36,708 nucleotides of DNA from a virus. Position numbers and translations under genes: made by a program. Each line of letters starts with the position of its first letter. Positions within the stretch are counted from its first letter, which is position 1. The stretch spans positions 1 through 36,708 of the IMG/VR virus record IMGVR_UViG_3300020162_003413; one strand, given 5' to 3'. Positions 22,829 through 30,928 of this stretch are shown here, piece after piece. A model generated the notes under the pieces. It was given only the letters and a program-made list of their open reading frames with translations, was not told the origin of the DNA and did no database searches.

Positions 22829-24443
22829 CGTTGTCCTTTGCCGGCTCGCCCGGCGTGGGGTTGGGGTCGTCCGGGTTGGGCTGGCCGGACTCAGCGCTTG
22901 CCGCGGTGGCCAGCACCGTGGCGTACTTGGCCTTGTAGGCCACGATGGTGAGCGCCCCGTCGGCACCGCCGATGGGGGCGAGCCCGGCCGAGGCGCGGGC
23001 CTCGTCGACCGTCACCACGTTGGCGAGGTCGGTGGGCGCCAGCACGAGCTTCGGCCCGCCAGCACCAACCGCGGGGCCCTGCTCGGCGGTGATGCGCGCG
23101 AGCTCGGCGTCCACCTGGTCCGCCGACCAGCCGGGGTGCAGCATGGCGAGCGCGGTGCGCTTGCTGTACAGGCCGAGCGCGAGCCCTTCCTTCACCGCGG
23201 CGAGGCGCGCCGCGAGCTCGACCGGCCCGAGCTCCACCGCCTGGTACGACACCGACCAGACGTCGGGGCTCGCCGACACCGAGCCGAGCAGGTGGGCGCA
23301 GATGTGCAGGAGCTGCTGGTCGGAGCGGCGGAAGATGGGCGCGTAGATCGCCTGCTGCTCGGCGATGCTCTCGCGAGAGACCGCGAGGGAGTAGCCCGAC
23401 CGGATGTCGCTCTCGGTGCGGGTGGCGTCGGGCGTGCGCACGCCTGCGAGGAGCGCCACCTGCCGGGCGTACATCGCGATCACCCGGAACAGCTTCTCGG
23501 GGTCGGCCGGAGCCGGCCACGACAGGCACTGGATCGTCTTGTCGCCCTTCGAGACCGCCTTCAGCACCACCGCCGGGTCGGCGATGATGTGGACCGCGCT
23601 GGTGCTCTCGTCAACCTCCGCGCCCGTCTCGATGTCGCCGTCGGCCAGCACGCGCTGCTGCCAGGCGGTCTCCGAGATGAGGTGGCCCAGGTCGGTGTAG
23701 TACACCATCAGGCGGATGCAGCCGCGGGTCACGTCGCGGCCCGACGCCCAGTCCATGATGCGGCCCGAGTCGGCCGCGTGGTACAGCGCCACCGGGATGT
23801 ACGGGCGCCCCATCGGGTCGCGCCAGGCGTACGCTGGATCGGTCGGAAGGCTGCGGGGCTCGGCGCCCCAGGTGCGCGTGTCGGCCTCGGGGGTCGCGAG
23901 GTACGCAGGCGCCGGGTTGCCCTGGGCGTCCTCGAGCTGCCACTCGTGCAGCTCCCACGACGAGCCGCGCTCGATCCAGATCGCGATGTACGCCAGCTCC
24001 TTCGGGTCGTACACGCTGGCCCGGATGTCCCACCAGAGATCCGGCGTCACCCGCCGGAGCTGAATCTTGCCGCCCCGCTCGGAGGCCAGGATCGCCATGT
24101 CGCCGAGCGCGAGCGTTTCCACCTGCCCCTGCACCATCGCGGTCCAGTGGCCCGCGCTGGCCACCGCATCGAGCACCGCCTGGTCAGGGCCGGAGGCCTG
24201 CGGCTGGTGCACGTAGAGCGCCGCCAGCTGCCGATACAGCGCGAGGAAGTTGTTCGCCGCCTCGTCCACCGACTTGACCATCACGTCGGCCCGCTCGAGG
24301 CCGAACATTGCCTTGAGCGCGGCCTCGACGTCCGGGCGCTGCTCCCCCCGCATCAGGCGCAGGCGGAGCCGCAGCTCGTCGATGCGCAGCATGTCGGCGA
24401 GACGGTACGGGGCGGTGGGCAGCGGCGTGGAGATCGCGCTCAT
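22803..24443 (-). CDS. Portal protein
   Basis: The product has 546 residues, normal for a siphophage portal. N-terminal helices (RIDELRLRLRLMRGEQRPDVE) are followed by a mixed wing domain (HWTAMVQGQVETLALGDMAILASERG; YIPVALYH) and a stem/clip region (KTIQCLSWPAPADPEKLFRVI). A crown-like helical part (SKRTALAMLHPGWSADQVDAEL) precedes an acidic, Pro/Asp-rich tail. The portal forms a ring at one capsid vertex through which the terminase pumps DNA. The terminase gene ends 34 bp upstream and scaffold and capsid genes follow, so gene order agrees. Confidence 0.85.
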   Translation of the reverse strand: MSAISTPLPTAPYRLADMLRIDELRLRLRLMRGEQRPDVEAALKAMFGLERADVMVKSVDEAANNFLALYRQLAALYVHQPQASGPDQAVLDAVASAGHWTAMVQGQVETLALGDMAILASERGGKIQLRRVTPDLWWDIRASVYDPKELAYIAIWIERGSSWELHEWQLEDAQGNPAPAYLATPEADTRTWGAEPRSLPTDPAYAWRDPMGRPYIPVALYHAADSGRIMDWASGRDVTRGCIRLMVYYTDLGHLISETAWQQRVLADGDIETGAEVDESTSAVHIIADPAVVLKAVSKGDKTIQCLSWPAPADPEKLFRVIAMYARQVALLAGVRTPDATRTESDIRSGYSLAVSRESIAEQQAIYAPIFRRSDQQLLHICAHLLGSVSASPDVWSVSYQAVELGPVELAARLAAVKEGLALGLYSKRTALAMLHPGWSADQVDAELARITAEQGPAVGAGGPKLVLAPTDLANVVTVDEARASAGLAPIGGADGALTIVAYKAKYATVLATAASAESGQPNPDDPNPTPGEPAKDNDVEASAAA

Positions 24444-24477
24444 GCCCTACCAGTACGTCACGAGCCCAAAACTATTT

Positions 24478-25950
24478 TCAGGCCGCCGCCCGAATTGTCG
24501 TGTTCACGTTCGACCCGAACTTGAAGATCACCGGCTTGAGCGCGTACCGAAGCGCGTCCACGACGTCCTTGTACGGGTGCTCCTCGGAGTAGTCGAAGAC
24601 CTCGAAGGCCTTGATGAGGTGCTTGCAGCGAGGGTGCACCCAGAGCCGCTGCATCACCAGCTGGGCGTACAGCCACCTCGAGCCGGGGTGGCGAAGGCTC
24701 GCCATCCGGGGCCCGTCCTTCGCGCTCAGAATGTCCGGCTTGAGCGACTTCATAGGCACGCCCATCCGGCGAGCCAGCGCCCGCAGGGTGAGCTGGTTGC
24801 CCTTCGCGTCGTACATCGACGTCACCGGGTTGTCGCCGGTGGCCGTCGTGATGTCGCGCCAGGTGATGTTGTTGCGAGCCATCATCGACATCAGCTCGTC
24901 GGCGAACTGGTCGGTCGTCGCCGACCCCGAGAGCACCACCTCGTCGACGACGTGCACGTATGCGTCGTACCAGCCTGCCTTCCGCTTGATCTGAAGCACG
25001 CGACACAGCACCGCCACCTGCCCGAAGTCGCGGTCGGCCGCCGCGTAGTCGATGCCGAGCCGCCACGTGAGCTTGCAGTCGGCGTTCAAATTGTTGATTC
25101 GCACCAGGGCCTTCACGTGCTTGGTCGGGTCCCAGCAGCTGAAGAACACGCCCTCGGGCCTCATCTCCCACTCGCCGTCGAGAACCACCGGGGCGAACAT
25201 CGCCGGGGTCTTCGTCCGCTCCTCGGCGATCCAATCGTCGTCCATCGGTCGGCCGCTCAAGAGCCGCATCCGCTCGCCGCTCCCCCGGAACGTCAGCGCT
25301 CGGCCGTCCAGCGGCGCGTGCACCTCCTTGATGGAGCCCTTGTCGACCAGCTCGTGCAGCCACTCACAGGGCCGGTTCACCGGCGTGAGCGTGATGATGA
25401 GCGTGCCCTCCCGGCGCATCACGCGCTTCTGGAGCTCGCGGTACATCTCGATTTCGGTCGGCTCGTCGATCCACACCCAGTCGACCGTGGCGCCGGCGAT
25501 GGCGTCCGCACCCTGCTTCGTCGTCTTCCACCGGATGATGCTGCCGTTCTTGAAGATGAGCGCCGGGTTCTCCTTCCCGAAGCCCGTCCGCCGCTTGCAA
25601 ATCTGGCCCGGCTCCAGCTCGTCCTTCGGGGCGAGGTTCCAGACCTTGTGCATGATGGCGACGGCCTGCGACCAGGTCGTGCACACCACCCACGCCTCGA
25701 CCGGTACGTGCAGCCGCTTCCCGGTCGCCAGCTGCACCCCGAGGCAGCGCGAGATCGTCAGCGCCGCCCCGATGATGGTCTTCCCCACCTGGTTCCCCGC
25801 GCGGAACAGCGCGATCGTGTACGCCGCGACCAGCTCGGCGAACTCCCACTGCCGGTGGGTCCAGTCCATCCACGGCAGCGGGTTGTCCTCAACCCGCTCA
25901 GACAGGTCGGCGAGCTCCTCCTCGAGCTCGCGGAGCGCGGCGGCGCTCAC
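24478..25950 (-). CDS. terL: Terminase large subunit
   Basis: The product has 490 residues from the GTG at 25950, which overlaps the small subunit stop (GTGA). The ATPase domain has Walker A GNQVGKT (52-58) and Walker B WVWIDE (158-163). A C-terminal RNase H-like nuclease domain starts with GIDYAAADRDF (first metal-binding Asp, about residue 318) and ends with the late Asp motif DVVDALRYA. The enzyme cuts concatemeric DNA and drives it through the portal. The N-terminal PWMDWTHRQWEFAE block resembles the adenine-binding region of TerL proteins. Packaging type (pac or cos) cannot be decided from sequence alone. Confidence 0.93.
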   Translation of the reverse strand: MSAAALRELEEELADLSERVEDNPLPWMDWTHRQWEFAELVAAYTIALFRAGNQVGKTIIGAALTISRCLGVQLATGKRLHVPVEAWVVCTTWSQAVAIMHKVWNLAPKDELEPGQICKRRTGFGKENPALIFKNGSIIRWKTTKQGADAIAGATVDWVWIDEPTEIEMYRELQKRVMRREGTLIITLTPVNRPCEWLHELVDKGSIKEVHAPLDGRALTFRGSGERMRLLSGRPMDDDWIAEERTKTPAMFAPVVLDGEWEMRPEGVFFSCWDPTKHVKALVRINNLNADCKLTWRLGIDYAAADRDFGQVAVLCRVLQIKRKAGWYDAYVHVVDEVVLSGSATTDQFADELMSMMARNNITWRDITTATGDNPVTSMYDAKGNQLTLRALARRMGVPMKSLKPDILSAKDGPRMASLRHPGSRWLYAQLVMQRLWVHPRCKHLIKAFEVFDYSEEHPYKDVVDALRYALKPVIFKFGSNVNTTIRAAA

Positions 25951-26303
25951 GTGTCCCCGAGCTGCTCCGCCGCCAGTCGCTCCCGGAGCGCAGGCGACGC
26001 CTCGGCCCACAGGCGCTCGAGCAGCACCACGAACAGGGCCTGCGGCAGCCGGCGGGCGTGGCCCACGATGCGGCCGACTGCGTCGGTCTCGTTGCCCTGG
26101 CGAGCGGCCTCGGCGGCCAGCCGTGACTCAGCCTCGATGCGGGCCACCTCGGCGGCCGTTAGCTGCCGAGCGAGGGTGGCCACCGCGGTGAAGGACTCGA
26201 CCCGCTCGGCCAACGCGATCTGTCGGCGCAGCTCGGCGACGCGAGCCGTCCAAAACACCACGAGCTGGCTTGCGGGAGCACCGCTGGCGGTGGGAGTGTT
26301 CAC
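25947..26303 (-). CDS. terS: Terminase small subunit
   Basis: The product has 118 residues from the GTG at 26303, which overlaps the preceding stop (GTGA). It is almost wholly helical with coiled-coil character (WTARVAELRRQIALAERVES, VARIEAESRLAAEAARQ), consistent with the ring-forming helices of small terminase proteins that recognise the packaging site. It is directly upstream of the large subunit and coupled to it by GTGA. No clear N-terminal HTH is seen, so the call depends mainly on position. Confidence 0.65.
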   Translation of the reverse strand: MNTPTASGAPASQLVVFWTARVAELRRQIALAERVESFTAVATLARQLTAAEVARIEAESRLAAEAARQGNETDAVGRIVGHARRLPQALFVVLLERLWAEASPALRERLAAEQLGDT

Positions 26304-26647
26304 GCCACCGCCCCGAAATCCCAAAGTTTTCGGTCCGGCGCGCGCGAAACACAACGCGTGTCACCCCGGGTGGGGGGGGTCGGTTTCACACTCCACCCCC
26401 TTCGGGCCTCGCGGCGGGCGTGGTCCCGCAGCACCGACCGCGCCACCACCCGCACGAACACCGAGGCCGAGCCGCGGGTGTGGTCCCATGCCGTGCACGA
26501 CATGAGCTTGACCATCACGTCCTGCAGGTAGTCGTCCTCGGTGTAGGACGGCACGCTGGAGCGCTTCACGCGCAGCGCCTGGTACACGACGAGGCCGATG
26601 GCCAGGCCCGGCCGCAGCTCCGCCGTGCAGCGGACGAGCGCCCTCAC
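26300..26647 (-). CDS. Sigma-70 region-2-like small protein, possible late regulator
   Basis: The product has 115 residues from the GTG at 26647 (GTGA with the previous stop). Residues about 35-83 (YTEDDYLQDVMVKLM...TAWDHTRGSASVFVRVVARSVLRDHARREARR) closely follow the ECF sigma region 2 pattern: acidic DD-x-x-Q helix, W-x-x-x-R-G, then V-A-R-x-V-x-R-D-x-x-R-R. Region 4, which reads the -35 box, is missing; the C-terminus is short and unlike sigma factors. It sits just before the terminase genes, where phages often carry late-gene activators. It may bind host RNA polymerase or act on -10 boxes. A run of eight C residues in the 3' part is a possible sequencing or slippage point. Confidence 0.6.
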   Translation of the reverse strand: MRALVRCTAELRPGLAIGLVVYQALRVKRSSVPSYTEDDYLQDVMVKLMSCTAWDHTRGSASVFVRVVARSVLRDHARREARRGWSVKPTPPTRGDTRCVSRAPDRKLWDFGAVA

Positions 26648-27204
26648 GCTGCACCGAAGGAGCCGCGCATGCGGTCCGCGTTGGCGGCGATGGTGGCGAG
26701 CTGGGCATCGGCCCGAGCGCGAGCCGCGGCCCACTCGCCGAGGGGGCGACGCTGGTAGGGCTCGGGGTCAACGACCACGACCCGGTCGACCGTGTTCTCG
26801 CTCTGCTCCCAGCGCTGCTGCAGCGCGTCGTAGGCCATCTGCCCTGCGTGGCCGAGGCTCTGACCAAGGGCGCAGGTGCAGGCGCAGCTGAGCTCCTGGT
26901 GCGCGTGCCTGCCCTGTGCGTCGGTCGTGTGGCGCATGACCACGCGACGCCCCGAGCCCTTGCATCCGCCGCATCCTGTGCCGCCTGGCGCTGCCGTCTC
27001 ACCGAGCAGGTCTTCGAGCTCGCCGAGGGTGGGGCAGACGCGCTTGCGCCACTGCTTGGCCGCGGCCATGAGCGTGTCGTCGCTGGTGGCGTTGAGCCTC
27101 AGCACCCACGCCGAGGAGTACTTGTCGAGCGCTCGGCCAGCGTCGAAGCCGTTGCGGGCGGCCATCTCGCGGATGGCGTCGCTGACGCCGCGTACGGAGG
27201 CCAT
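26644..27204 (-). CDS. Zinc-binding protein of the replication module
   Basis: The product has 186 residues from the ATG at 27204; a GTG one codon earlier is also possible. A helical N-terminus (SDAIREMAARNGFDAGRALDKY) precedes a Cys-rich part: CGGCKGSGRR (about residue 78) and CACTC (about residue 107). This resembles half of a DnaJ-type zinc-ribbon pair (CxxCxGxG). The C-terminus is helical. It follows the helicase-loader-like gene by a 1-bp overlap (TGATG) and precedes the sigma-like gene (GTGA). It may be a DNA-binding accessory of replication; no specific family is recognised. Confidence 0.6.
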   Translation of the reverse strand: MASVRGVSDAIREMAARNGFDAGRALDKYSSAWVLRLNATSDDTLMAAAKQWRKRVCPTLGELEDLLGETAAPGGTGCGGCKGSGRRVVMRHTTDAQGRHAHQELSCACTCALGQSLGHAGQMAYDALQQRWEQSENTVDRVVVVDPEPYQRRPLGEWAAARARADAQLATIAANADRMRGSFGAA

Positions 27205-27743
27205 CACTGCACCTCGATGAGGCGGCGGGGGGCCTCGGCGAGGAGCAGGCGGGAGGTGCCCGCCTCGGCTGCGTAGGCCTTGCCGAACGCGCGGCGGGCG
27301 AACCCGTAGCCCTGCGGGTTGTGCACCGGGTCACCGGGGTCGAAGCTGGCCCAGCGACCGACCGCGGCGAGGCAGCGGTCGACGTCCTCGGGGTCGACGC
27401 CGTAGTGCACCAGGTGGTGGCGGGCCCGGGTGGGGTCGCTCCCGCAGCTCGAGCGGGCCTTCGCGACGGCTGCGAACAGCCGCTCGCCCTTGGCCTCGAG
27501 CTGCTTCGAGTCGGGGCGCTGGGCCGACTGCACGTCGGCGAGCAGCTCGCTGGGCGTGGGCCAGAACTTCGAGGCCCGCAGGTGGCGGGTGACGGCCTCC
27601 CGAAAGGCCCCGTCGTCGAGGTCGGGGCCGAGCAGCTCCATCCAGTCGGCGCAGAGCTCGACCATGCCCTCGGGCTCCGGCGGGTTCGCGGTGTTGCGGG
27701 CCAGCCGTTGCAGCTGAGCGAGGAGGACGTCAGGGGAGAGCAT
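27204..27743 (-). CDS. Helicase-loader-like replication protein
   Basis: The product has 179 residues. The N-terminal domain (DVLLAQLQRLARN...MVELCADWMELLGPDLDDGAFREAVTRHLRASKFWPTPSELL) follows the pattern of phage helicase loader/inhibitor proteins (G39P-like), including the typical aromatic-x-P-T-P-x-E-L block near residues 60-67. The remainder is helical and basic. CGGAG 8 bp upstream supports the ATG at 27743, which overlaps the initiator gene by 14 bp. Next to an initiator carrying iterons, this protein may load a host replicative helicase. The family match is from memory of the motif. Confidence 0.6.
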   Translation of the reverse strand: MLSPDVLLAQLQRLARNTANPPEPEGMVELCADWMELLGPDLDDGAFREAVTRHLRASKFWPTPSELLADVQSAQRPDSKQLEAKGERLFAAVAKARSSCGSDPTRARHHLVHYGVDPEDVDRCLAAVGRWASFDPGDPVHNPQGYGFARRAFGKAYAAEAGTSRLLLAEAPRRLIEVQ

Positions 27744-28566
27744 TGGTGGCTCCGAGGTTTTGGCGGGCGGTGGCGAGGGCGTCGAGCAGTCGCTTGCGGC
27801 GGTCGTTGGCGGGGCTGGCTCGGGTCGGTGGGCCTGTCGCGGCCACGGCGGGCTTCTCGGCGACCATGGGCACGCCGGCCTCGGCGAGCAGCTCGGCGAT
27901 CTGCCGCGCCCTCCTGGAGCCCATGCCGCGGCGGTACTGGAGCTCCTCCAGCGGCACGCGGCGCAGCTCGTCGAGGTCTCGGATGGCCGGGTCGGCGGGG
28001 TCGGTGGGCGCGAGCAGCAGCCGCAGCAGGTCGGGCCGGGTGCCCAGCGCCCGCACCAGGGCCGCGTTGGGCGACTCGGGGGGAGTCGATGCCGGAGCCG
28101 GGTCGGGGTCGCGCGTGTTCCCTCCCCCTTCGGGTGAGGGGTGATGGGTGATGGGTGAGGAGTAGAACGCGCGTGGCGGTTTGCTGGCGGCGGGCTGGCG
28201 GAACGCTGGCGGCGGGCTGGCGGTTTCTTGCTGATTGCCGGCGTTCGCGCTTGTCGCCGCTGGCGGCCGGCTGGCGGTTCGCTGGCGGTCCGCTGGCGGT
28301 TTGCTGGCGGAATTGTGCTGAACGAGTCCGTCGCGCCAGCTTTCCTCGTCGCGGAGCAGGCTCTTCACGGCCCAGTCGGTCCATCCCCAGTCCTCGGAGA
28401 GGGCGGGTCGGCCGGGGAAACGGATCGGGCGCCAGCCTTCGCGGGCAGTGGCCCGGTCGAGGTGCCATCGGAGATCCATGGCCGCGGCCTCCATCGGCCA
28501 GGGCTGCGGGATCGTGGCCCGGATGGTCTCCCACCACGAGGCCTGCATGGGCACGAAGCCGCTCAT
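27730..28566 (-). CDS. Replication initiator protein with origin inside its gene
   Basis: The product has 278 residues. Residues about 25-80 (DRATAREGWRPIRFPGRPALSEDWGWTDWAVKSLLRDEESW) form a winged-helix/HTH DNA-binding domain of the type found in phage replication proteins. Residues 85-165 are a Pro/Ala/Gln/Ser linker. The DNA encoding this linker carries nine 8-bp iterons at 11-bp spacing, as lambda O carries its origin. Residues 180-245 are helical and include LEELQYRRGMGSRRARQIAEL, like a helix-hairpin-helix or alpha-CTD element. The start overlaps the helicase stop (ATGA). It likely binds the iterons and recruits the helicase loader encoded next. Confidence 0.7.
   Translation of the reverse strand: MSGFVPMQASWWETIRATIPQPWPMEAAAMDLRWHLDRATAREGWRPIRFPGRPALSEDWGWTDWAVKSLLRDEESWRDGLVQHNSASKPPADRQRTASRPPAATSANAGNQQETASPPPAFRQPAASKPPRAFYSSPITHHPSPEGGGNTRDPDPAPASTPPESPNAALVRALGTRPDLLRLLLAPTDPADPAIRDLDELRRVPLEELQYRRGMGSRRARQIAELLAEAGVPMVAEKPAVAATGPPTRASPANDRRKRLLDALATARQNLGATNALP
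28133..28160 (+). repeat. Four tandem 7-bp units beside the iterons
   Basis: GGTGAGG, GGTGATG, GGTGATG, GGTGAGG lie head to tail within the initiator gene. The 7-bp period breaks the codon frame, so selection is likely on the DNA. They lie 22 bp before the first perfect iteron and may be part of the same origin. Confidence 0.6.
28183..28310 (+). repeat. Iteron array, putative replication origin
   Basis: Nine exact copies of GCTGGCGG start at 28183, 28194, 28205, 28216, 28259, 28270, 28281, 28292 and 28303. Spacing is exactly 11 bp within a group of four and a group of five. The 35 bp between the groups include a T-rich stretch (TTTCTTGCTGATT). Eleven bp is close to one helix turn and not a multiple of three, so this is a DNA feature rather than a protein repeat. 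Confidence 0.8.
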
Positions 28567-30419
28567 GCCGCCCCCCTGCGCTTCCAGCCGCCCTTGCGGA
28601 GCTGCTCGGCCACCCGGAACTTCCCGGGCTCCTCGCGCTCACGGATGCGGCGGGTGATGCGCGCGGCGTCGATGAGCATGGCGGCCTCACCGCGCGACAT
28701 GCCGACGGTCGAGCGTGTGACGCCGAGGCTCTGCAGCATGCGCTGGTGCATCGACGTGGCGAGCTCGGCGAGCGTCGGGTGATCCGGGGGGAGCACCTCG
28801 ACGCCGAGCGCCCGCACGTGGCTGTCTGCCCACGACAGCGCCACCTCGAGCTCGCGGCAGCGATGGCGCTCCACGAGGATGGAGGTCACCCCGTCGAGCT
28901 CCCAGACGACGTAGCCGCTGGCGCCAGGGCGAACGGCCACGACCTTGCGGGCGCCGCCGGTGCCGAGCACCTCGCCGCCGACACAGTGAGCGCCGGAGTA
29001 CTCGAAGAAGCCGATCCGGTCGCGCTTGCGGACGCCGGGCAGGAGGCACACCTCGTACAGCCGACCGGTGACCGACGCGAGCTTCATCGGCACGGGCTTC
29101 TCGGCCTTGTCGGGCGCGACGAAGGCCAGCTCGGGCCACGGGTGGGTGAGCTCCTCGCCGTCCTTGTGCACCGGGCCCGGCGGCCACTCGACAGTGGCGT
29201 AGCTCACGGTGCCGATCTGAACGGCCGCCACGACTCCGACACCCCAGTCGTCGTGATGGCGACGGCGGACCCGGTCGCCCTCGTGCAGCGCACGCTCGCC
29301 CTGGGCGTCCTCGGTGCTGCCGATCCCGAGGTTGGCCTCGACGGTCAGCACGAGGTCGCAGCCGTTGTCGACGAAGTCCACGAAGTTGCAGTGCGTCTTC
29401 CCGGGGTGCCGACGAAGGCCGCGGCCGACGGTCTGCACAAACACGATGATGGAGCGCGTGGGGCGCGCCTTGAGCACCTGCACGGTGGCCGGGGCGTCGA
29501 AGCCCTCGAAGAGCAGGTCCTTGCTGGTGAGCACCTGGATGCGGCCGGCCTGATAGTCGGCGACCACGCGGTCCCGGTCGTGCCGGGGCATCTCGCCCCA
29601 CGCCGCGGCGGCCTTGATGCCGCGATCCATGAAGGCCGCGGCGAGGTCCTGCGCGTGCAGCACCGACACGCCGAACACCAGCGCCTGCCCGCCGCCAAGC
29701 TCAAGGTACTTCTCGACCACGAGCTTGTTGCGCTCCTTGTCGTTGACGACCTTCGAGAGCTCGACCTGGTCGTAGTCGGCCCCCGACATCGGGACCTGCG
29801 AGAGGTTGATCTGCGTGTCGACCCGATGGGCCTTGAGCGGCACGAGCACGCCGTCTTCGATGGCGCGGGCGATGGGGTACTCGTAGACGATGGCCTCGAA
29901 GACCGAGCCGAGCCCAAGGGTGGTGCCGTTCTCGCCCGCTCGGTAGGGCGTGGCGGTGAGCCCGACGACGCGGCAGTCGGGGTTCACCGCACGGGCGGCC
30001 TCGATGACGATGCCGTAGCTGGGGGCAGTCGCGTGGTGGGCCTCGTCGATGATGACGACGGTGCGGCGGCCGATGCGAGCGAGCCGCGACACCGAGCAGC
30101 TCTGCACGCTCGCCACGACGATCGGGCAGTCCCATCCGTCGAGGTCGGCCTTCACGATGCCGACACGGGGCGCGCCGGGCACCTTCGCGATGCGCCGGGC
30201 AAGGTCCTGGATGAGCTCGTCGCGGTGGACGAGCACGACGACCTGCCCGTTGTGGAGGGCGGCCAGCACCGCGAGGCCTGCGAGCAGCGAGCCCTTCCCG
30301 GAACCCGTGGCGGCCGCGGCGAGCAGCGAGCGATAGCGCTGGAGGCCGGCGCGGATGGCGTCGAGGCACTCGATCTGCCAGCGCAGCGGGCTCTGCCCCT
30401 CGGGCAGCGGGAGACTCAT
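28563..30419 (-). CDS. SF2 DEAH-box helicase
   Basis: The product has 618 residues. The superfamily 2 helicase motifs are clear: Walker A ATGSGKG (37-43), DEAH (125-128), TAT (155-157), and QTVGRGLRR (about 325-333, motif VI). After the helicase core, HEGDRVRRRHHDDWGVGVV (about residue 375) resembles a KOW/Tudor-like module of the type seen at the C-terminus of UvrD/PcrA and in CarD. The last 200 residues are unassigned, with a helical basic end. It may unwind or remodel DNA in phage replication or recombination. It overlaps the RusA-like gene (TGATG) and the initiator gene (ATGA). Confidence 0.88.
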   Translation of the reverse strand: MSLPLPEGQSPLRWQIECLDAIRAGLQRYRSLLAAAATGSGKGSLLAGLAVLAALHNGQVVVLVHRDELIQDLARRIAKVPGAPRVGIVKADLDGWDCPIVVASVQSCSVSRLARIGRRTVVIIDEAHHATAPSYGIVIEAARAVNPDCRVVGLTATPYRAGENGTTLGLGSVFEAIVYEYPIARAIEDGVLVPLKAHRVDTQINLSQVPMSGADYDQVELSKVVNDKERNKLVVEKYLELGGGQALVFGVSVLHAQDLAAAFMDRGIKAAAAWGEMPRHDRDRVVADYQAGRIQVLTSKDLLFEGFDAPATVQVLKARPTRSIIVFVQTVGRGLRRHPGKTHCNFVDFVDNGCDLVLTVEANLGIGSTEDAQGERALHEGDRVRRRHHDDWGVGVVAAVQIGTVSYATVEWPPGPVHKDGEELTHPWPELAFVAPDKAEKPVPMKLASVTGRLYEVCLLPGVRKRDRIGFFEYSGAHCVGGEVLGTGGARKVVAVRPGASGYVVWELDGVTSILVERHRCRELEVALSWADSHVRALGVEVLPPDHPTLAELATSMHQRMLQSLGVTRSTVGMSRGEAAMLIDAARITRRIREREEPGKFRVAEQLRKGGWKRRGAA

Positions 30420-30928
30420 CAGAGCACCGGAGCGAGGGACTCGGGCGCAGGCGCGCGAGTCGGCTCGAAGACGAAGGCACGATCAGGCCGGTCGACGACG
30501 TCGTCGAGGGCGGCGATCACCAGCTCCACGTGCGGGCGCTCGCCCACCGCGGCGTACACCTGCTCCTCGCGGGAGCGGGCGACGCGGCAGTCGTCCTTCC
30601 AGACGCCCGACTGGTTCACGCCGTCCCACGTGGCCTTGATCACGTTGTCGAGGTCGACGCCCGAGCTCGAGAACGTGCGGCGACCAGTGGCCCACGCATC
30701 TGGCGACACGAACGAGGGCCGACGGATCGGCCGCGGCCAGACCGCAGTGATGCGGGTCTCGACCAGGCCGTCGAACTGCTGAAGCCCGCCGGCGGCGCTG
30801 CGGACCGCGGCGGCCACGTGCGACTGGTAGCTGCGGGTGCGGCCGGGGGTGCGGTGCTCCTTGTCCCGGTGGCGCTCCTTGCCCACGGGCAGGCCGTCGA
30901 TGTACACGAGGATGGTGGCGGTGTTCAC
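30419..30928 (-). CDS. rusA: RusA-like Holliday junction resolvase
   Basis: The product has 169 residues from the GTG at 30928 (GTGA with the previous stop). The RusA signature is clear: VDLDNVIKATWDGVN (Asp92, Asp94, Lys98) followed by WKDDCRV (Asp112, Asp113), the acidic residues that bind metal. RusA enzymes are dimers that cut four-way DNA junctions and are common in lambdoid phages. The N-terminus (ILVYIDGLPVGKERHR) matches the family's first strand. The C-terminus extends about 25 residues beyond the usual domain. The gene lies between those for an RdgC-like protein and a helicase, a coherent recombination set. Confidence 0.85.
   Translation of the reverse strand: MNTATILVYIDGLPVGKERHRDKEHRTPGRTRSYQSHVAAAVRSAAGGLQQFDGLVETRITAVWPRPIRRPSFVSPDAWATGRRTFSSSGVDLDNVIKATWDGVNQSGVWKDDCRVARSREEQVYAAVGERPHVELVIAALDDVVDRPDRAFVFEPTRAPAPESLAPVL

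Noticed and set aside
26372-26379. Run of eight G/C bases as a programmed frameshift site in the sigma-like gene
   Set aside because: There is no downstream structure or convincing alternative-frame domain. A simple homopolymer is enough, though a sequencing slip is possible.
28183-28310. CRISPR-like direct repeats
   Set aside because: Units of 8 bp with 3-bp gaps are far too short for CRISPR repeats and spacers; iterons explain them.
28155-30782. 875-codon open frame on the plus strand
   Set aside because: It is antisense to the initiator, helicase and RusA-like genes, all with clear motifs. Long antisense frames are common in GC-rich DNA, and the product has shadow-like composition.
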